Of a DNA stretch of 64,000 bases, positions 37,440 through 48,552 are shown piece after piece. A program made the position numbers and the translations under genes. This DNA comes from Arctopsyche grandis (lineage: Eukaryota > Arthropoda > Insecta > Trichoptera > Hydropsychidae): assembly GCF_051622035.1 (NCBI RefSeq), contig NC_135356.1:11704079-11768078 (forward strand), given 5' to 3'. The notes beneath the pieces were generated by a model. That model made no database searches. It had not been told where the DNA came from and saw only the letters and a program-made list of their open reading frames with translations. The first letter of the stretch is position 1. Each line of letters opens with the position of its first letter.

Positions 37440-38750
37440 ATTATACACACATAATATATTCATCAATAATATTTACAAAAAAAAACTGTAATTAACTTAA
37501 TATTTAGTTGTCCCTCCCCTATTTGTTATAACAGCCCGAATTGATCTCTACGCATGACTGTATTTTTTTACGTTTTTCCATGCATCTATTATTTTTTCTT
37601 TTAAATTATCTAACGTAGTATTAGGGCTGTTATAAAAAATACTTTTTAATACCCCCAACAATTTTCAATCTGATTTAAATCCGGTGAATTACCTGGCCAT
37701 AACAAAATTCGAATATTTTTTGTGTTCAGGTAGTTGTTAATTGTTTTGGCCGTGTGACATCTTGCATAAAAATGTAATTATGTTCATCCATCCCCTCTGA
37801 TTCAAAATAAGGCAAAAATCCTTTCAAAAATATTTTTTTGTATTGATCCTGCACCAATGTACGGGTCCAGCCCCTTATGGGTCCAGCCCCTTTTCCGCTA
37901 ATAACAGACCACACCATACAGATGCATTATATTTTGTTGTTTGAATGGTGCATTCATCGCTCAGCTTCTCGGAAGGTCGTCTTCTGATGTATTGGACAAC
38001 ATCTGTCATTGTCCTTAGAATTGTTTCGTCAGAGAAACAAACCTAAAATGAATGAAAAATTAGTACATAGGAGGTTATCAAGTATTTTTTAGTTTAATAT
38101 TAATATTTAAACAACACATTTTTCCAATCATCAACAGTCCATTGCTGATGTTCCTGAGCTTTTTTTCATCGTTGGTGTCAGTTTTGGCTTTTTTATTGGA
38201 GTTCGGCTCTTGACGTTAACTTCACGAAATCTACGTTGCATCGTCCTTGTGGAAATATCGATACCTTCTTGGTTCAGAATAGCTTGAATGCCTTTATTAG
38301 GCACCTTACGGTTCTCCAAAGCTATGGTGATGATTTTTCGATCCGTTCGCGGTGTGGTTTTTCGTTTTCTCCCACATTTGTCGTATAATGTAGCAGTTGG
38401 AGAAACTCCCGATTGCACCAATAGTGCAATATGGGCTACCGTAGGGTGAGAAACATGAAATTTTTTTGCAATTTGTCTGTAACTACATGTCTTTTCACTA
38501 ATAAGCGTTGCAATGGCCACTTTCACATCTTCTGAAATGGTTTTTTTGGAGCCATTTCAAAAAAAAAGTTTTTGATTAAAAAATCAAAAAATATATTAAA
38601 AAACACAATAAATTATACAAAATTATATAAATTTACAACTTATATTTAAAATATTTAAAAAGAATTAAATCTTAAGTCTATTTTTAAGTCAATAATTGTT
38701 AATTTACGCAGCGTGTTAACAGGGCGAAAACTAACCGTGAACTGATTTTT
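37440..38750 (-). mobile_element. Tc1-like DNA transposon relic
   Basis: Minus-strand Tc1-type transposase flanked by AT-rich edges. No convincing inverted ends or TA duplication could be fixed by eye, so these limits are approximate. Confidence 0.65.
37500..38557 (-). pseudogene. Tc1-like transposase, broken
   Basis: Starts MAPKKTISEDVKVAIATLI at 38557. An N-terminal helix-turn-helix (YRQIAKKFHVSHPTVAHIAL), a basic linker (CGRKRKTTPRTDRKI) and a second HTH (ISTRTMQRRFREVNVKSRTP) follow. The DDE part shows MVWSVISGKGAGPI near 37900, MDEHNYIFMQD (second catalytic Asp) near 37770, and a C-terminal TNRGGTTKY before a stop near 37497. A gap at 37920-38130 and frame breaks near 37740 disable it. 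Confidence 0.85.
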
Positions 38751-39010
38751 TGTTTCTTTCATCCCCAGTTTCAAAATTTTCTGTTATTTTCATCACCACA
38801 TGTGGGTTGCTATTCAATCTATCTGCCAGTGTTAAAATAAATACGTGTTTCCCTCTCGAATAGGCTCCTAAACCACTGAACCGATTACAATGGAACTTTC
38901 AGGATTTGTTGTATGCATGTCCGGGAAGATTACTGTGAAAAAAAAAACGGGGAAAAATGGGAACGGAAACGGGTAAAACGTGAATAGAATTGCAACGCTA
39001 TTATTTCAAA

Positions 39011-39036
39011 TGTTTTCGCGTCGCGACGCGAAAACA
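39011..39036. repeat. 26-bp perfect palindrome
   Basis: The sequence centred between 39023 and 39024 (GTTTTCGCGTCG and its complement, plus one more base each side) is self-complementary without a loop. It is CG-rich in an AT-rich neighbourhood. Confidence 0.9.
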
Positions 39037-39069
39037 ACGTGTTCGTTGCCTCCGTTTTTCTGACAAATG

Positions 39070-39203
39070 GGAACGGGAACGGGAAACACACAGCGGATGG
39101 CCCACGTCATTAAATATATCTATACCTTTATATAAAATTGAATGACTGTGGAACGGGAAGGAGAACGGGAACAAGAACGGGAACGAGAACGCGAACGGGA
39201 ATT
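39070..39203. repeat. degenerate GGGAAC hexamer array
   Basis: GGGAACGGGAACGGGAAAC at 39068 and a run of GGGAAC/GAGAAC/AAGAAC hexamers at 39151-39203, with similar units at 38950-38975. Minus-strand frames through it give PFSFPF-type repeats and are not genes. Confidence 0.75.
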
Positions 39204-39955
39204 GCACGCGTTATTGTGGCATTGCAACGCATGCTGGGTTCAGCTATTTTGTTTATAGGATAAGAAACCATTATTATTAGCATAAAACTGTTCAAACAAG
39301 CAAAATACACGTACATATAAGCCATTTCAACTTTTTTGAATTGTTGGAGTATTATAAATGTATAATGAATCATATTACGAATATTTGTACATGTGTAAGT
39401 CTAATGATGGTATTGTTTCTTGATCAATTTGGATTTTCTAACATTCAATACACACATTAAAAATATATTATTTCGGAATGAATCAAAGGCGTGCACATAT
39501 TTCAGTTTTTTATTTAATGTATTATGGTTGAAAAACCATAAAACTGAAAAAATGACCTTGCCAAGATGAAAATTATCCGAGTAATTTTCATAAAACGCTT
39601 GGTTCGACAAAGATATTAATGTTTACTTTTTTTATTGAAATATGTACTAGACAAAGACACAATTATAAAATTAATGTAATATTTCAAATTTAATTCGACA
39701 CAATTTCAGTAGTTTTTATGGATTCATTTTTCTACCACTCCATTGAAAAATATAGGTAAGTGGTTATTTACATTTTTTTTTTGGGCCATAGCCCTAAAAA
39801 AATAATAATGGTATAAGTTTTTTGTGGAATATTTGAAATATAAGTTAAATCCCGAATCCATAAGATAATTTAAAAAAATATATTTAACATATTTGAGATA
39901 GTGCTTTCATTTTAAATATTTTGGTAGCCACATAAGTATTGGCATATTATTTTTC
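39204..39955. other. gene-free interval
   Basis: AT-rich sequence with no domain, repeat pair or RNA gene recognised. Confidence 0.45.
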
Positions 39956-39956
39956 T

Positions 39957-40295
39957 CGGTCTCCGTGACGAGCCAGAATGTTAAATTACAGAAAACGCAA
40001 ATGTCGGTATTAATGTGCGCGCGCAGAATACGGGAGGAAAAGCCTGTTCCTCTTGTTCCTGTTGTACCCTGCTCGCGCAAATTAAGTGAGTATGTACGTG
40101 AGTATGTACGTGAGTATGTACGTGAGTATGTACGTGAGTATGTACGTGAGTATGTACGTGAGTATGTACGTGAGTATATACCGTTTACCATGCACCCTTT
40201 TTTTATCTTTCGACTTAAGATCTTTCGATTTTCGATCTTTGCCTTCCGATATTTGTGTTTTCTGTAATTTAACATTCTGGCTCGTCACGTAGACC
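39957..40295. mobile_element. composite foldback element with internal minisatellite
   Basis: Outer arms CGGTCTCCGTGACGAGCCAG and CTGGCTCGTCACGTAGACCC are inverted. Inside lie the GTGCGCGCGCAGAATACGGG block of the hAT MITE family and the 12-bp tandem array at 40086-40176. Confidence 0.82.
40086..40176. repeat. 12-bp minisatellite, GTGAGTATGTAC
   Basis: About seven and a half exact head-to-tail copies of GTGAGTATGTAC. It is an expansion of the single GTGAGGATGTAC/GTGAGTATGTACC junction seen in sister elements at 16246 and 43085. Open frames through it (VREYVREY, SMYVSMYV) are by-products of the repeat. Confidence 0.95.
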
Positions 40296-40939
40296 CGTAT
40301 GTATTATAACCGTCAATCAAGCACTTAGTTCTTTCAAACCGAGTTCTTTCTTTCTGAAAAAAATACTGCGTTTTCATCCTCTGTTGTGTGGTGTCCTTAA
40401 TTAGTCTGTCTGACAAGGTAAATATAAAATAATGCAGGTATATGTATGTATAGGTATCGTAGAATATTGTATATTGGTAATTGGTAAATATAATGCAGAC
40501 TCAATGCCAAGTAGACCAATTTATATAATTCATGCAATTTCCAGTTAGTACTTACCTGAGATAAGAGTAAAATACACAAATATTAATTAAAAATGTATGA
40601 TATTTTACAATGTTTTTGATGGGGAGCCATAAAATCGTTTGTTGGTGAACTATTTCAAATCGAATAAGTGTGGCTTTTTTTACATACCTCCTTTACGTTT
40701 CATTTATTTTTTTAAATTTTTATTCTAAAACTTAAAATTCAAAATATTTTTATTTCCTTTATTTATATATGTATATAATATATTAGCTTAATAAGCTAAT
40801 TAAACTTACGAAATAAATCTAATAATATATTATTATACATTATACATTCACATTATTTTGATATCATTCATATTACATATATCATTTCGACAAATTATTC
40901 AGAAAAAAATAATAACTTTTGCAAAATTCTTGTCTTAAA
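40296..40939. other. gene-free interval
   Basis: AT-rich; nothing recognised apart from short TATGTATGTA runs. Confidence 0.45.
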
Positions 40940-41099
40940 GGCTACGTTTACACTACCGATATCTACACCCGATCCACCCGATATTTAGGAATTTTTCCAT
41001 ATCCAGTTCCCATATTGTAACCTGTGGTTGCTATTTAGGAACTGGTTATGGAAAAATTCCTAAATATCGGGTGTAGATATCGGTAGTGTAAACGTAGCC
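40940..41099. mobile_element. MITE with long near-perfect inverted repeats
   Basis: GGCTACGTTTACACTACCGA at the left is exactly repeated in complement at the right end, and pairing continues inward through ATATCTACACCCG and ATATTTAGGAATTTTTCCAT. AAA lies on both sides, a possible 3-bp duplication (PIF/Harbinger-like). Confidence 0.88.
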
Positions 41100-41131
41100 A
41101 AAGAGCACTGCAATTGATGTATGGTATGGTC

Positions 41132-41253
41132 CAGTGGCGTGCGCTGAAATTCTCTCTCTTTTTGTCGTACAGCCTTACTTAATGTGCACGAGCAGGATAC
41201 AAGAAGAACAGGCTGTTCGACAAAAAGAGAGAGAATTTCAGCGCACGCCACTG
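41132..41253. mobile_element. 122-bp hAT MITE with perfect target duplication
   Basis: CAGTGGCGTGCGCTGAAATT and its exact complement AATTTCAGCGCACGCCACTG form the ends, extending through an AGAGAGA/TCTCTCT stem. GTATGGTC flanks both sides (41124-41131, 41254-41261). It ends 100 bp before the acid phosphatase start codon. Confidence 0.95.
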
Positions 41254-41353
41254 GTATGGTCGTAATAGTATTGCGCTTAGATAGAATTCGGTTGAAAATT
41301 CACTGTTTACTTCAGTCACCCGTCGGCTGTAGTTGGGGTTGGAGGCGCAAATC

Positions 41354-44300
41354 ATGCTGCCATTAAACGCATTATTCTTCATAGTGGTGTCAATGATGAC
41401 CGTTACATCGGAAATGCAACCCACTTCTGTAGTCATATTATATAGACATGGCGATCGTACTCCCGTTGATCCTTATCCTTTGGATCCTTGGCGGAATCCT
41501 TCCTACTGGCCCGTTGGTTTCGGTCAGCTGACTGATCGCGGCAAACTTCAGCACTACGAACTCGGAAAGATTCTTAGGAACAAATATAAGGTAAAACTCA
41601 CACGCTTTCATTCATTGGATGGTTGTAATTCAACGTTATTTAACTTTTTTTTGTGCTTTCGTTATCGGATGACAGTTAGCGGTGTGTCCACGCGTGTCAC
41701 TATTATGTACAATATTTTCGTCTTTCTCATTGGTCGATTTCGTAAACAATTAACTAAATGGGCCAATCAGCGACGACTTCGAATTTTTCGGCATTTGAGG
41801 TTAATGTTCGAAATTGTTTTCTACGTATATAGTAGCAGCTTGGATATTTATTTGGTCGTAGTGTTGACTAAATCGGCCAAATTTAAATTTAATAAAAAAT
41901 CTCATCTTATTGTAATCAGACCAATCGATTATACACAATAATCGATTATTATTAATATGACTATATATGTATTTATATATTATAAAGAGTAACTGAAAAA
42001 AAGTACCGAATCATTCGAAATGTTTATTACACTTTTTTTACGCAATCATGTACAACATCTCTATGTTATGAGAATGTGATTAATATATCTGAACCATCGC
42101 TAATTTGTAATCCTTGCCGTTCCTTATCTGACTATGAACTACAGTTGCTGTTATAAATAGCAATTAATCTGTTTCCACTATAGCATAGTGACTTATCTTA
42201 CAAATCAGTATTGCTCAACTGTCTCTTTAAAAAAGAAGAAAAAAAGTTGTTTTTTTTTAATTATTTGTATTGAAATGTTTCAGCATTTGATCGGATCAAA
42301 ATTCGATCCCAAAACAGTACATATCCAGTCGACGGATTTTGATCGCACTTTGATGTCGGCTGAGGCCAACTTGGCGGGTAATTATCCTCAATCTTCATGC
42401 GCAAATGTGAAATTTCCGGCGTTTTACTGTATCTCATCTGGTTGTTCGTAGGTATGTTTCCTATTAACGAGACCGAAGCACCGATTCCCGGACTATTGTG
42501 GCAGCCGATTCCGATTCATACAATGCCCCAAGACGAGGATCACGTTCTTATGATTGCACTGTGTCCGAAATTTGACGTGGAACAGCAAAAATTTTTCGAT
42601 TCGCCCTTTTTCCAGAAATTAAACGAAGGGTTTCAACAATACTATCGGTTTGTGATGGCAATATTGTATGCGAATTTTTTTACTTACTTCACTATGGCGG
42701 ATTTTTTTATGTTTTCCATACATATTCATACTTCATTACAGGCGATATTATAGTTTTCATACATATTCATAGTTCATTATAAACAGTAACTCGTATTCTA
42801 ATGAACACCAAAAACAACCCCTTACAATTATTAAAATTAAACATTGCATGCGCCATTCCTAGATTTTCAATGTATTTTTTTTTTAGGAAAATTTATGAAA
42901 CAAACATCATTACCATCATATTGATTACTATTTTTTTAATTACAGAATATTTCTCTAGAATTGGTGCGAACGTGTACATATATATATATGTTCGTACCAG
43001 TCTCCCTCGCGGGCCCGAAAGTGAAACGCCCGAAAACGCAAAGATCTTAAGTCGAAAGATAAAAAAAGGGTGCATGGTAAACGGTACATACTCACTTAAT
43101 TTGCGCGAGCAGGATACAACAGGAACAAGAGGAACAGGCTTTTCCTCCCGTATTCTGCGCGCGCACACTAAACAAGGTTGTATGACAAAAAGAGAGATAA
43201 TTTCACCGCATGCCACTCATATATATTATATATACATAGTACCGTTTACCATGCACCCTTTTTTTTTGATCTTTCGACTTAAGATCTTTTGATTTTCGAT
43301 CTTTGCCTTCCGATATTTGCGTTTTCGGGCCCATGAGGTAGACCCGTTCGTACATATCTCCATATTGTTTTGGTAAATTGAATCGATGTATGTACAAGAA
43401 TTTATTCATCAAAAGTATCCAGTTCAGTTTAGTAAATAAATAATAGTAGATTGATTTCAACAGCTTAATATATGTATTGTTATGTTCTTTTATCATACGA
43501 ATTATGATACCAGTTTTGATATGTACAGTTCATGCACATCTAAGTTCGAACACTCTGTACTCCAGGCTATTTTGTGTACCTGCTCCCGTTATGAATGACA
43601 TTTTGGGTTAATTTTTTTTGTAAACAATGCAAAGTATCCTATTGTATTTACTTACAAAGTATTTGGTGGAGTATTGTTCATACAAATATTTTAAAACCCA
43701 ACTGATTCCGAAATCTGCTCAGTATAGGCGTTTGCTTCCTTCCGAAAAAAAAAGTGCTTATGAAGATTGAAACGAAAATGTATTTTTTTCTGCATTTCTA
43801 CAATATCTTTCTGAGAAGTATAAGTGTTTATTCTTTTAAAATATGAATTTATTAATGGGATTTAGGGATCAAAGTGTGCTTCTACACTCAATTGGGTTTT
43901 AAAATATGTGTATGAACAATACTGCATCAAATACTTTGTAGACAAATACAATAGGATACTCAGCATTGTTACAAAAAAAAATGAACCCAAAATGTCATTC
44001 ATAACAGGATCCCATACACAAAATAGCCTTGAGAAACAATTGTTCAAACTTCGATGAGCAGGGACTGTATAAAACGTTTATATAAAAGAAAATAACACCA
44101 ATAGATAAAAGTAATAACACCAACAATATGTCATTTAATCATATATGTATGTAAATATAACATAATAATATTTAAATACAAAAAAAAGTAGCAAAAAAGA
44201 TAAAAGAACATTCGAGGAAAAACAATGTGCTGTATATAGCTAATAAAATGACCTTGTCACATTAAATATGTCGATACTGTATGATCAGCTACATATGTAT

Positions 44301-47300
44301 ATGATTAAATAACCCCATGGCTGTGCATATTGTAGAATTATGTTTCAGGAAAAATGAAAGAGATTATTTATACAATGAATCTTTGTATCATACTTTTAAG
44401 AATACATTTTCAATAATCTCATAAGTATGATACATATATTCGAATATATTTGAACTTGAGCTTCTGAACCTTTAGAACTAAAATGTGAACTTGAGACGAT
44501 ATCGCGTATTAGGTGGACTGGCTTGGTCTGATGTTCTGGCCATGCCGTACCTTATTACACACTAATTATGAGCTCACGTTCATACTAACTACATATTATA
44601 TTATACTGAACTAAATTGATACTGATTTCTTGTACTGAGGTTACAGTTTAAATAGCAATAATTTGCTGATGTTAATGTTTTATGTATGTATATACATAGG
44701 TCGTGAGAATTACATTAGAAGTAACCCCGGAGTTTCATCGAATCTATGATGTCAACGTCTGTCATTCCTGTCTTATCGAATCATTGCATTTATACCAGTC
44801 TCCTATTATTTGAATCTAGACTGTGAGAATTTTGACGATGTCGATATTTTGATTGTTGTATCTTACTTTAAATTAGCTCGTGTAAATTAAATAATGTCAA
44901 TGTTTGAAATTCTTGTCTAGTTACATTTGCAACAGTATTACATATGTACATGAATATTGAATTATTTGTGGAGGGTCCATAACAATATGTATTTAAGTTG
45001 GAATTGTAATGAATACTATCTTGGACTAAAATTGTCCGTAGAAATTCATTTTATTCTATATCTTGTTTCTACACTATATACGTATGAGTCGTTATATTTA
45101 AAAATAGCGAAAGTCCAAATTTCAATTCCAAAACCTCTTTCTGTTTGACTTAATTCACAAATTGTTATCACTTCTTTTAATTCGATTTATCCAAAATCTC
45201 AAAAAAGCAGAATAAACGTATTACAGGCCACCAGTATTTTTAAATATTGCTAAACGCAAAACATTGTATTTAATGTTTTGTGAGATATTTTTCGAAATGA
45301 AGAAAAGTGGACTTTTGCCACTTTCAAATATAAAGGCTCATATAATGATTTTTATTTTATCATCATACTTTTCAATAGGGAGATACCAAAATTTAACTGT
45401 ATTTGCGTTTAATGTTGCGTTTGTAATAAATACTACAGATAGACATGCAAATGAAAACATTTGCTTTCTATTTTATCTAACACAACGTTTATTATTTGTT
45501 ATAGTTACGTTACAAATCACACAGGAAGATATATAGACAACATTGTAGATATGTCGTATATTTATGATAATCTTCACATTGAAGAAATGAATGGTTTTGC
45601 ATTGCCAGAATGGACCAAAGAAGTATATCCTGACGTGTTAAAGAACATAACAAAATATAGGTATTATTATTTATGTATGTACTTAACGTATTTTCCAATA
45701 ATCTGCCCAAGAAACCTCAATTACAATGTTAACAATAACAAAAAATTACCAGAGCAGAGAATAATCAATCTATACTAAGTTTGATCCAATACATTCGAAT
45801 ATTTCATTGATTTTTGTTGGCTTTTTCTCGTTTATGAGATATAATCGTTTTAAAAAATAAAATAAAAAATCATTGCTTTAAAATACTAAATGTATAAAAA
45901 ATTATATTTTACTTTCAAAATTCGCTAGATAATTAATTAAAATTAAATTTTGTGTTAAAGACTACAAAAGCCTGTAAAAATTGCCCCTTTTAAAACGCTT
46001 ATATCTCATAAACGAGGCAAAGCCGACAAGAATCATTGTCAAATTCGAATTTAGTGGGTCAAACTTAGTAAAGATTGATTGGTCTCCGCTTCGGTAAGAA
46101 TAAAAAGTGGTTTTATGTTAGTCAGTCGTCAGTGTAACCATTTAATGTACACAACGATCGATCTGGATTTTGTAATTTACAATCTATACTTAAACACAAC
46201 TAATCAATTTTGTAAATTTGATTGTTTCAGCTTCATATTGAACACATACACACCGACATTGGCAAAATTAAAAATTGGCCCTTTCCTTAAAGAGTTGACT
46301 GAACAGATGGTATCGCCAATGAGCCAATTCAAGATCAAGGTGCTAAGCGCACACGACACCACTATAGCCAGCATATTGAATGGCCTTAACTTGAAGAGTT
46401 TCGAAATGCCACCGTATGCTTCAAATCTCATTTTTGAAATATACGCAAGTAATTATCTTTCATCTTATTATAACACAAGATATGTATGTACATCAAAGTG
46501 TGTATGTCAAAAATTTTCCATTTTCTGTTTCAGACCAATATCCTCCTTCGGTTCGAATTCTGTACCAAATGGAGGAATTGGTGATACCCAAGTGTGGAGT
46601 AATGTGTCCGTTAAGTCAGTTCATAACCAACTATGCTCATCTGATTTCCAAGAATTATTCTGAAGAATGTCGAATAGACTCTCCGGAAACTTTAAATTAT
46701 TCCATACTCACGCTGTATTCGGTGAGTATTATATTTTTAATTATTTTTCCTACTAGTGTCTTTACCCGGCTTTGCTCGGTATTTGTAATATAAACCGCTT
46801 AAACATAGCCAATTTAATAGTAAACATTTTATTAAATTTACTTGATTAGTTTTATTTTATTTATATTTATTTGAATATTCATTTGTTTTCTTTTTATTAA
46901 ATTGAACGTTGCAGATTTTCCGAACCACAAACATACATATAAAGTCTCTTTCGAAACTATATATTAAGACTAGTGTTTTTAGCTTCGCTTGGTATTTGTA
47001 TGTAATATAAACTGCTTAAACATCGCCAATCTAATAATAAACATTTTATTAAATTTATTTGAATATTCATTTGTTCTTTTATACGAACCAAACAAACATA
47101 CATACAAAGTCTCTTTCGAAATTATAGATTATAGATATTAGATGATGTCTCTTTAGAAATTATAGATAGATATTAGATGATGCAATAGAAGTTAATATAT
47201 CTGTATTTTCATTTTCAGGTGATTTTCATATTCGGTGCGGCCATCATTATTTTATTAATTTTTATAATCTTGATCTTTATCAAAAGATCGAAGATTAGTC

Positions 47301-47320
47301 AAATTACTCCAAAACAATGA
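41354..47320 (+). CDS. histidine acid phosphatase, membrane-anchored
   Basis: Hydrolyses phosphate monoesters through a phospho-histidine intermediate, probably in the lysosome or at the cell surface. Seven exons: 41354-41590, 42284-42377, 42452-42647, 45505-45660, 46231-46448, 46534-46721, 47219-47320; all GT-AG, frame-consistent, 396 aa. An N-terminal signal peptide ([19 protein letters not shown]) is followed by the catalytic RHGDRTP (about residue 33), a [11 protein letters not shown] substrate-loop motif, N-glycosylation sites (NETE, NHTG), and the proton-donor HD in [10 protein letters not shown]-terminal cysteines ([12 protein letters not shown]) precede one transmembrane helix ([20 protein letters not shown]) and a short basic tail. 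Layout and length match the prostatic/lysosomal and insect Acph-1 or venom acid phosphatase family. The 2.9-kb intron 3 is filled with foldback elements. The ATG at 41354 is chosen because it starts the signal peptide directly. Confidence 0.95.
42988..43345. mobile_element. complete foldback element nesting a hAT MITE, in intron 3
   Basis: Outer arms run from GTCTCCCTCGCGGGCCCGAA to GGGCCCATGAGGTAGACCCG. The inner arm GGGTGCATGGTAAACGGTAC is complemented at 43239-43258. Between them lies the GCGCGCGC-containing block with one hAT-MITE edge (AATTTCACCGCATGCCACT). This copy gives the structure of the partial ones at 15996, 34532, 37025 and 39957. Confidence 0.85.
43540..44055. mobile_element. 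long foldback element, ~170-bp arms, in intron 3
   Basis: GTTATGAATGACATTTTGGG at 43588 and its complement at 43987 are landmarks of two arms (about 43540-43705 and 43885-44055) that match at roughly 80% by eye around a 180-bp centre. No coding capacity. Confidence 0.82.
44056..45504 (+). other. intron 3 remainder
   Basis: AT-rich intron sequence with no further element ends recognised. Confidence 0.45.
45774..46070. mobile_element. foldback MITE in intron 4
   Basis: ACTAAGTTTGA to TCAAACTTAGT ends. The arms contain GTTGGCTTTTTCTCGTTTAT / ATAAACGAGGCAAAGCC and match for about 85 bases. TA lies next to each end. Confidence 0.82.
46750..47165 (+). repeat. direct repeat in intron 6
   Basis: A block starting GACTAGTGTTTTTAGCTTCGCT (46971) repeats one at 46754 (CTAGTGTCTTTACCCGGCTT), including AATAAACATTTTATTAAATT. 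A third related edge is at 24655. Probably the tail of an unclassified retroelement present twice. Confidence 0.65.
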
Positions 47321-48544
47321 AGAATATCAATCATCACATAAACATTGATATTTGTATCGAAAACTGCAGATGTTTTGTTATTAATGAATTCACTATGGGC
47401 CGTAAGCACACGCACAGTTTTTTTTTCTTTACTTTTCTATACTTTTCAAACTTTGTTCGATGGCCGTCAACACAGCGTTAGTGTTTTTAAATCCTCCAAA
47501 CTATATACAAGTAGAAAGGATTATTTTAAAGATTTATTTTCAAACTTCCATTCATTGATATCATGCCATTTTCTTTATCCAAAATATCGATCAATAAATT
47601 TAAAAAAATATATATATATATTTCTATGGTTTAAAGCTTTACTTTTTTTTGATCGATTATATTCAGATTTAAGTTCCCCCGATTTTTTTCTGCATAAAAT
47701 ACATAGTTCTCAAATTGATTATTTCATTCAAACGAATAACACGATGATTTATAAGATCCGATTTTTTATTTAATGGATAGAAAAGTTTCAAAGCTATGTT
47801 AAATTTTGAAACTCCATTACTTTTACCGTTACTTTACGAAAATTACGTGGGCTACCATAGAGTTTTCAGAAAATTAAGGCGGTCCATAATGAGTTAATAA
47901 CAAATTAAATTTATCTAAAAAAATTAATATCAAATCGTAATTAAAAAATATATATGAGCTCAAAATTTTAAATAATTATAAATTATTATATACATAAGTG
48001 TAATAAATTATTAATAAAATCTCATTTTAATCGTATCGCAATATATGTATTGCATTCGAATTAATCCAAAATTGATCTTAAAGGTTTTATGTATGATCAT
48101 AATAAGTCTGGAAAATAAAAATATTATTCATATTTAAATAAATTTGTACTATTATACATATAATCAATATGTATTTAAGAAATGAAATCTAATATTCCAG
48201 ATTTTTTTCCACCTGTTATATTATATTATACAATATTTGATAAGCCTATGTACGTGCATACACATGTCAATCTTTTCAAATTACTTACATAATATGTATG
48301 TACATATCGATGGTTTGGTGCACAGATATTGTATGTCCATTTTTGAATTTGTATCGAATTTTAAATTTGTACACTACATAAATTTCGTTCAAAGGAAGAA
48401 CCTGAATTATTCCGGCATCTACAAACTTACATCTACAGCACCAAGCCATCGATATGTACGATTAATGAAATTTTCAACTTAATTTTATCGGTGTTTTTAT
48501 CATCTAGAACTATAATAATTTAAAAAATTGATTACAATTTAACA
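47321..48544. other. 3' flank of the acid phosphatase gene
   Basis: AT-rich; several AATAAA-like signals (e.g. near 47593) could end the transcript. The 142-codon open frame at 47345 has no domain and follows base composition. Confidence 0.45.
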
Positions 48545-48552
48545 CGTATACA

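Noticed and set aside
40082-40292. Repetitive open frames (SMYVSMYV, LTYILTYI, VREYVREY) that might suggest a repeat protein
   Set aside because: All come from the 12-bp minisatellite, which is a multiple of three and so opens several frames on both strands.
41333-41353. Upstream TTG start adding seven residues to the acid phosphatase
   Set aside because: Non-AUG start; the ATG at 41354 begins a standard signal peptide directly.
47345-47773. 142-codon open frame after the acid phosphatase gene
   Set aside because: Phe/Ser/Leu-rich translation of AT-rich DNA without domain, in the likely 3' UTR.
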